Source: DATAFF01 sp036265615 (GTDB lineage: Bacteria > Pseudomonadota > Alphaproteobacteria > Rhizobiales > Aestuariivirgaceae). Taken from it: 16,563 nt of DNA. Below are positions 13,725 to 16,563 of the stretch, piece after piece. A program made the position numbers and the translations under genes. Position 1 is the stretch's first letter, and each line of letters starts with the position of its first letter. The notes below the pieces were generated by a model. That model ran no database searches. It was given only the letters and a program-made list of their open reading frames with translations, and had not been told where the DNA came from. The DNA is taken from positions 1 to 16,563 of the forward strand of contig DATAOT010000200.1 in assembly GCA_036265615.1 (NCBI GenBank). Direction: 5' to 3'.

Positions 13725-14872
13725 ATCCGATCGATTGGCAGCCCCAGCGCCAGGGAGCCGGCATATTCCGCCTGCGGACCGGCTTGCAGCGGATGATAGC
13801 GCGCCGCCTGAATGTCACGGAAGCGCCGCTCCAGGCCGGCCGAGCGGTAGAAGCCAGCACCACCGGCAAGCTCCATGGCGCAGGTGACAGCCGCGATCGC
13901 GTGCTGGCCGGCGAGCTGTCGCCCGATCATTACCTGATTGACGGATTCCGCCGACGGTGCGTTGAGTTCCGCGGCCTTGACCATCCATTCGACGGCAAGG
14001 CGAGCCGCCGCCAGCTCGGTCTCCATCCGCCCGGCAAGCTCGACAGCATGACGCGACGCCGGCTTGCGCCTGGCAAGCCCGATGGCGATGTCGCGGGCTG
14101 CTTCGGCCACGCCAAGATACACCGAATAGATAAGCGGGAAGGCGATGGTCGAAATGATCTGAAAGATGGCGTGCCACTCCCCGGCCTTGCGTCGCACCGC
14201 AACTCCAGCTTCCGGCACGACATGACCGTCGATCAGCACGTCATGCGAGCCGGTGCCGCGCATGCCGAGCGTGCGCCAGGTATCGAGCACCTTGACCTGC
14301 GGAGAGTTCATCGGAATACCGAAATGCAGCACAATGGGCCCGTCCTCGCTGTCGAGCACGGCCCCGGTCATCAGGATGTCGCCCGTCGGCGCGCCGGAGG
14401 TGAAGACCTTGCGGGCGGTGATGCGGTAACCGCCTTCGACCTTCTCCGCCTTGCCGGAGCCGCCGATCCAGTCCGATCCGCCGCTCGACAGGAGCATGAT
14501 CCGCTCCCTGGCCACACGCTGCAGCAGCGGCTCGACGGCAGCAATCTTCTGGTGACGCCAGCGCCATGCCGGGATTGCCACCTGATGGGTGTGCATCGAG
14601 AAGGCGAGACCGGTCGAGCCGCACTGGTACGCCAATATGCGCAGCATCGCTGCGAGGTCGCCGATCTCGGCCCCGCTGCCGCCAAGCTCTCGAGGCACGC
14701 CGACCTCGACGAGACCTGCTTCTTTCAGCAAAGCGATGTTGTCGAAGACGTAGGCATCTTCATCCTTGTCCAGCTTGGCGCGGCGGGCCAGTTCCGGGCC
14801 GAGACCGCGTGCGATCTCTGCGGCGCTGCGCCAAGGCGGACCGGCGATGGGCGCGGGCGATGCGATTGCCAT
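13718..14872 (-). CDS. Acyl-CoA dehydrogenase-like flavoprotein (DszC/HsaA-like type)
   Basis: The 384-residue protein has the acyl-CoA dehydrogenase fold: helical N-terminus with VGVPRELGGSGAEIGDL, beta domain about 120-230, and helical C-terminus. Its C-terminal motif RRFRDIQAARYHPLQ, with H360, replaces the RDA...YEGT motif of true dehydrogenases. This ending is typical of the branch that includes DszC- and HsaA-type flavin monooxygenases, so it may use reduced flavin and O2 instead of desaturating a CoA ester. A partner flavin reductase is not visible here. The frame is open to 14956, but I chose the ATG at 14872, which has a clear AGGAGATC ribosome site. It is divergent from the HxlR regulator, which probably controls it, and overlaps the membrane protein gene by 7 bp at its end. 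Confidence 0.83.
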   Translation of the reverse strand: MAIASPAPIAGPPWRSAAEIARGLGPELARRAKLDKDEDAYVFDNIALLKEAGLVEVGVPRELGGSGAEIGDLAAMLRILAYQCGSTGLAFSMHTHQVAIPAWRWRHQKIAAVEPLLQRVARERIMLLSSGGSDWIGGSGKAEKVEGGYRITARKVFTSGAPTGDILMTGAVLDSEDGPIVLHFGIPMNSPQVKVLDTWRTLGMRGTGSHDVLIDGHVVPEAGVAVRRKAGEWHAIFQIISTIAFPLIYSVYLGVAEAARDIAIGLARRKPASRHAVELAGRMETELAAARLAVEWMVKAAELNAPSAESVNQVMIGRQLAGQHAIAAVTCAMELAGGAGFYRSAGLERRFRDIQAARYHPLQAGPQAEYAGSLALGLPIDRIY

Positions 14873-14969
14873 GGGTGATCTCCTGTGAACTGGGCCCCAT
14901 CCTCGCAAACTCCCGACCACCCCTCCAGTCCAGGATGTGTATCGGCCCCCGCACAATCTGCCCGTTCAG

Positions 14970-14983
14970 CGTTGCTGGCAACG
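14970..14983. promoter_or_regulatory. Palindromic operator candidate in the divergent flavoprotein/HxlR region
   Basis: CGTTGC-TG-GCAACG is a perfect 6-bp inverted repeat with a 2-bp centre. It sits near the middle of the 177-bp gap (14873-15049) between the flavoprotein gene and the regulator gene. It lies 98 bp ahead of the first start and 67 bp ahead of the second, in a position to control both. HxlR-type regulators commonly act on the gene divergent from their own. A weak -10-like TACACT lies at 15014-15019. No sound -35 box was found at a normal distance. Confidence 0.45.
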
Positions 14984-15049
14984 ACATTTGATGACTGTTC
15001 ATGTCCCTCCCGGTACACTATCTGGACCTCGACCGCTTCGGGAGAAACG

Positions 15050-15757
15050 ATGACGCAACGCCAAGAGCTCGGCAGCTATGGCCAATTCTGCCCGGTGGCA
15101 ATGGCGGCCGAGATCCTCTGCTCGCGCTGGACGGCGCTCGTCATTCGCGAGCTGCTGTGCGGCTCGACCCGCTTCAACGATCTTCGTCGCGGCGTGCCGC
15201 TGATGTCTCCGACCCTTCTGTCGAAGCGGTTGAAAGAGCTCGAAGAGGCGGGCGTGATCATATCGGTTCCGACGGCGCAGTCTGGCATCGTCGAATATCG
15301 GCTCACCGAGGCCGGCGAGGACCTCCGGCCGGTCGTGATGTCGCTCGGCAGCTGGGGACAGCGCTGGGTCGAGTCCAGCGTCTCGTTGAAGAATCTCGAT
15401 CCGTCACTGCTGATGTGGGACATGCGCCGGCACCTCGATCCCGCTCCTCTGCCGCGCCGCCGCTGCACAATCAGCTTCGTTTATCCGGAGGTGAAGTCGG
15501 CAAAGCAGGCCTGGTGGCTGGTCATCGACGGCAGCACTGTCGATCTCTGCTCGGTCAATCCCGGCTTCGATATCGACCTCTATGTGCGTGCTTCGCTCAA
15601 GAGCATGACGGCAGTCTGGATGGGGCTGTCGACGGTAAAAGAGGAGATCGATGCCCGCCAGATCGAATTGATCGGCAATCCGGAGCTGGCAGGCTCAATG
15701 CAGCGATGGCTCGGGCTCAGCCCTTTTGCCAAGGAGAAAAATCGCGTGTCGGCGTGA
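15050..15757 (+). CDS. HxlR-type regulator fused to a C-terminal SCP2-like domain
   Basis: The 235-residue protein has an HxlR winged helix-turn-helix (about 8-105): CPVAMAAEILCSRWTALVIRELLCGSTRFNDLRRGVP, then the recognition helix in MSPTLLSKRLKELEEAGVI and a wing ending in YRLTEAGEDLRPV. C14 sits where many HxlR proteins have a redox- or ligand-sensing cysteine. Residues about 135-225 look like a sterol-carrier-protein-2-like fold (ISFVYPEVKSAKQAWWLVIDGSTVDLC...), which would offer a hydrophobic pocket for an effector. The open frame begins at 14885, but the ATG at 15050 has a GGGAGAAA ribosome site and starts the conserved domain. It is divergent from the flavoprotein gene, its likely target. 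The effector is unknown; a hydrophobic acid or CoA ester would fit the domain. Confidence 0.85.
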   Translation: MTQRQELGSYGQFCPVAMAAEILCSRWTALVIRELLCGSTRFNDLRRGVPLMSPTLLSKRLKELEEAGVIISVPTAQSGIVEYRLTEAGEDLRPVVMSLGSWGQRWVESSVSLKNLDPSLLMWDMRRHLDPAPLPRRRCTISFVYPEVKSAKQAWWLVIDGSTVDLCSVNPGFDIDLYVRASLKSMTAVWMGLSTVKEEIDARQIELIGNPELAGSMQRWLGLSPFAKEKNRVSA

Positions 15758-16088
15758 AGGAATGCGGTGAGTTCAGGCCAGACCGGGTGCCAAGATAGAT
15801 TAGGCCGTCCATGCAAATTTCGTTTTGCCAAGTAAGCAATTCAAAGTAGCTCATATCGAAGAGACGCTACCTTAAGAAGAACCTATCTGCAGCTCCGCTG
15901 ACGTGTTCTCCTATGCCCTCTGATCATGTTGAGGAAACTTGTACGGACCGCCCCACCCATCCGCGGCTTGGTGCGACGGGCCAGTTCGGGGGCGAGGCCG
16001 CATGCGGGCGCGGACCCCTCCCCTAATTTCTGGGGAGCGATTTCCGAGAAGCGCTCCCTTCCGCGGTACTGTAAGGCGCCCCTGCCGT
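15758..16088. other. Non-coding stretch between the regulator and the transposase remnant
   Basis: No reading frame here resembles a known protein. Positions about 15800-15890 are clearly richer in A and T than the rest of the window. A hairpin lies at 16033-16058: GGGAGCG (16033-16039) pairs with CGCTCCC (16052-16058), and two or three more pairs form inside after one mismatch. It lacks a T tract and I cannot assign a function. I see no clear terminator just after the regulator stop at 15757. The stretch is probably insertion-scarred intergenic sequence. Confidence 0.5.
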
Positions 16089-16375
16089 CATCCCTAGACC
16101 AACAAACCAGCGGAACAGCCGATCGAAGTCCAGCCACTCCATGAGCTGACGTTCCGAGCGGATCGAGTAGAAAGCCTGCAGCAACGAGACTCGCAGCAGC
16201 TTCTCCGGTGGAATCGCCCCAGCGGCGCATACAGCACGGCAAAATCACTGCCCGTTTTTGACAGCGCCCTATCTGCTATGGCTCGGATGGCGCGCAGCGG
16301 ATGCTCTTTCGGCACCCGCGTCTTCAGATCGACATACGAAAAGAGCGATCCTGAAGGTTCATCAAATCCCCGCAT
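16089..16375 (-). pseudogene. IS5-type transposase, frameshifted N-terminal fragment
   Basis: From the ATG at 16375 the frame reads MRGFDEPSGSLFSYVDLK, then VPKEHPLRAIRAIADRALS, up to LYAPLGR. This is the N-terminal (DUF772-like) part of IS5-family transposases common in Hyphomicrobiales. Near 16214-16218 the frame shifts. The family then continues in another frame as IPPEKLLRVSLLQAFYSIRS, followed by QLMEWLDFDRLFRWFVGLGM, ending near 16089. Relatives normally have a Pro-Ser pair before IPPEKLL, so about 7 bases seem lost. Everything after GLGM, including the catalytic DDE core, is missing. The gene cannot make a working transposase. A GAGGGAGA ribosome site precedes the ATG. Confidence 0.85.
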
Positions 16376-16457
16376 CACAATCTCCCTCGAGATCCAATCC
16401 CAACCGAGGGAATCACCAAAGGAACGGATTCGCTACGGGTTTTTCAACAACCTGCTC
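16089..16457 (-). mobile_element. IS5-type insertion sequence remnant with one terminal end
   Basis: The fragment consists of the broken transposase and its 5' leader. TTTTTCAACAACCTGCT, beginning at 16440, resembles the outer inverted-repeat end common to IS elements of this group (the ...TTGTTGAAAAAC... form). This suggests the transposase-proximal tip is near 16457. The other end is absent from the window, so the element was cut after insertion. The exact tip is uncertain. Confidence 0.6.
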
Positions 16458-16563
16458 TCATGTTCGCTGTCAAGACCTGAGGCGAGCGTCAACCTCACCG
16501 GCGCTGCCGTTGTTGGATGAGCAATAGCTGACGCCTACGGTCGGAGGCAGGAGCTGAAGACGC
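16458..16563. other. Unassigned sequence at the right edge
   Basis: The last 106 bases lie outside the IS remnant. I see no recognisable gene, RNA or strong signal. A weak inverted repeat, TGAGG at 16480-16484 and CCTCA at 16494-16498, is within chance expectation. Confidence 0.4.

Noticed and set aside
13289..14878. Plus-strand open frame of 529 codons opposite the second flavoprotein
   Set aside because: Its product has no domain. It overlaps both the membrane protein gene in another frame and the flavoprotein on the other strand.
15926..16144. Plus-strand open frame of 72 codons
   Set aside because: No family resemblance, and it crosses into the transposase remnant on the opposite strand.

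Overview
The window is high-GC, densely coded DNA. Its protein families and style suggest an alphaproteobacterium, probably Hyphomicrobiales (Bradyrhizobium-like). This is inferred from protein style and an IS5-type transposase remnant; there is no rRNA or other marker gene to confirm it. I see no tRNA, rRNA or CRISPR array.

Layout. (1) 1-3712, minus strand: a B12-binding-type radical SAM protein cut by the left edge (1-1655), with a glutamine-dependent asparagine synthetase (1784-3712) upstream of it. (2) 3860-11914, minus strand: a tight run of eight genes that reads as one operon. In transcription order these are an acyl-CoA dehydrogenase, a CaiB/BaiF (class III) CoA-transferase, an IclR regulator, a fused cobalamin-dependent glutamate-mutase-like protein, a monoheme cytochrome c, a glyoxalase I-like protein, a Tat-exported small dehydrogenase subunit and a GMC flavoprotein dehydrogenase. 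Junctions run from a 4-bp overlap to 52 bp, and a strong hairpin plus T-rich tract (about 3797-3829) closes the run. (3) 12009-13724, plus strand, divergent from that operon: a Rieske non-haem iron oxygenase of the glycine-betaine/quaternary-amine type and a small two-helix membrane protein. (4) 13718-14872, minus strand: a second acyl-CoA dehydrogenase-like flavoprotein, divergent from an HxlR-type regulator with a C-terminal SCP2-like domain (15050-15757). (5) 15758-16563: non-coding and decayed sequence holding a frameshifted, truncated IS5-type transposase.

How the genes may work together. The centre looks like a catabolic island. The Rieske oxygenase would open an N-methylated or otherwise unreactive substrate. 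The CoA-transferase and the acyl-CoA dehydrogenases would activate and desaturate an acid. The B12 protein would rearrange a carbon skeleton. The GMC subunit, its Tat-exported partner and the cytochrome form a periplasmic dehydrogenase feeding electrons to the respiratory chain. IclR and HxlR regulators and palindromes in both divergent intergenic regions point to substrate-induced control. The substrate cannot be read from the sequence. The most unusual element is the one-chain GlmE/GlmS-like mutase, translationally coupled to the IclR gene and placed in a CoA-ester operon rather than beside methylaspartase or glutamate fermentation genes.
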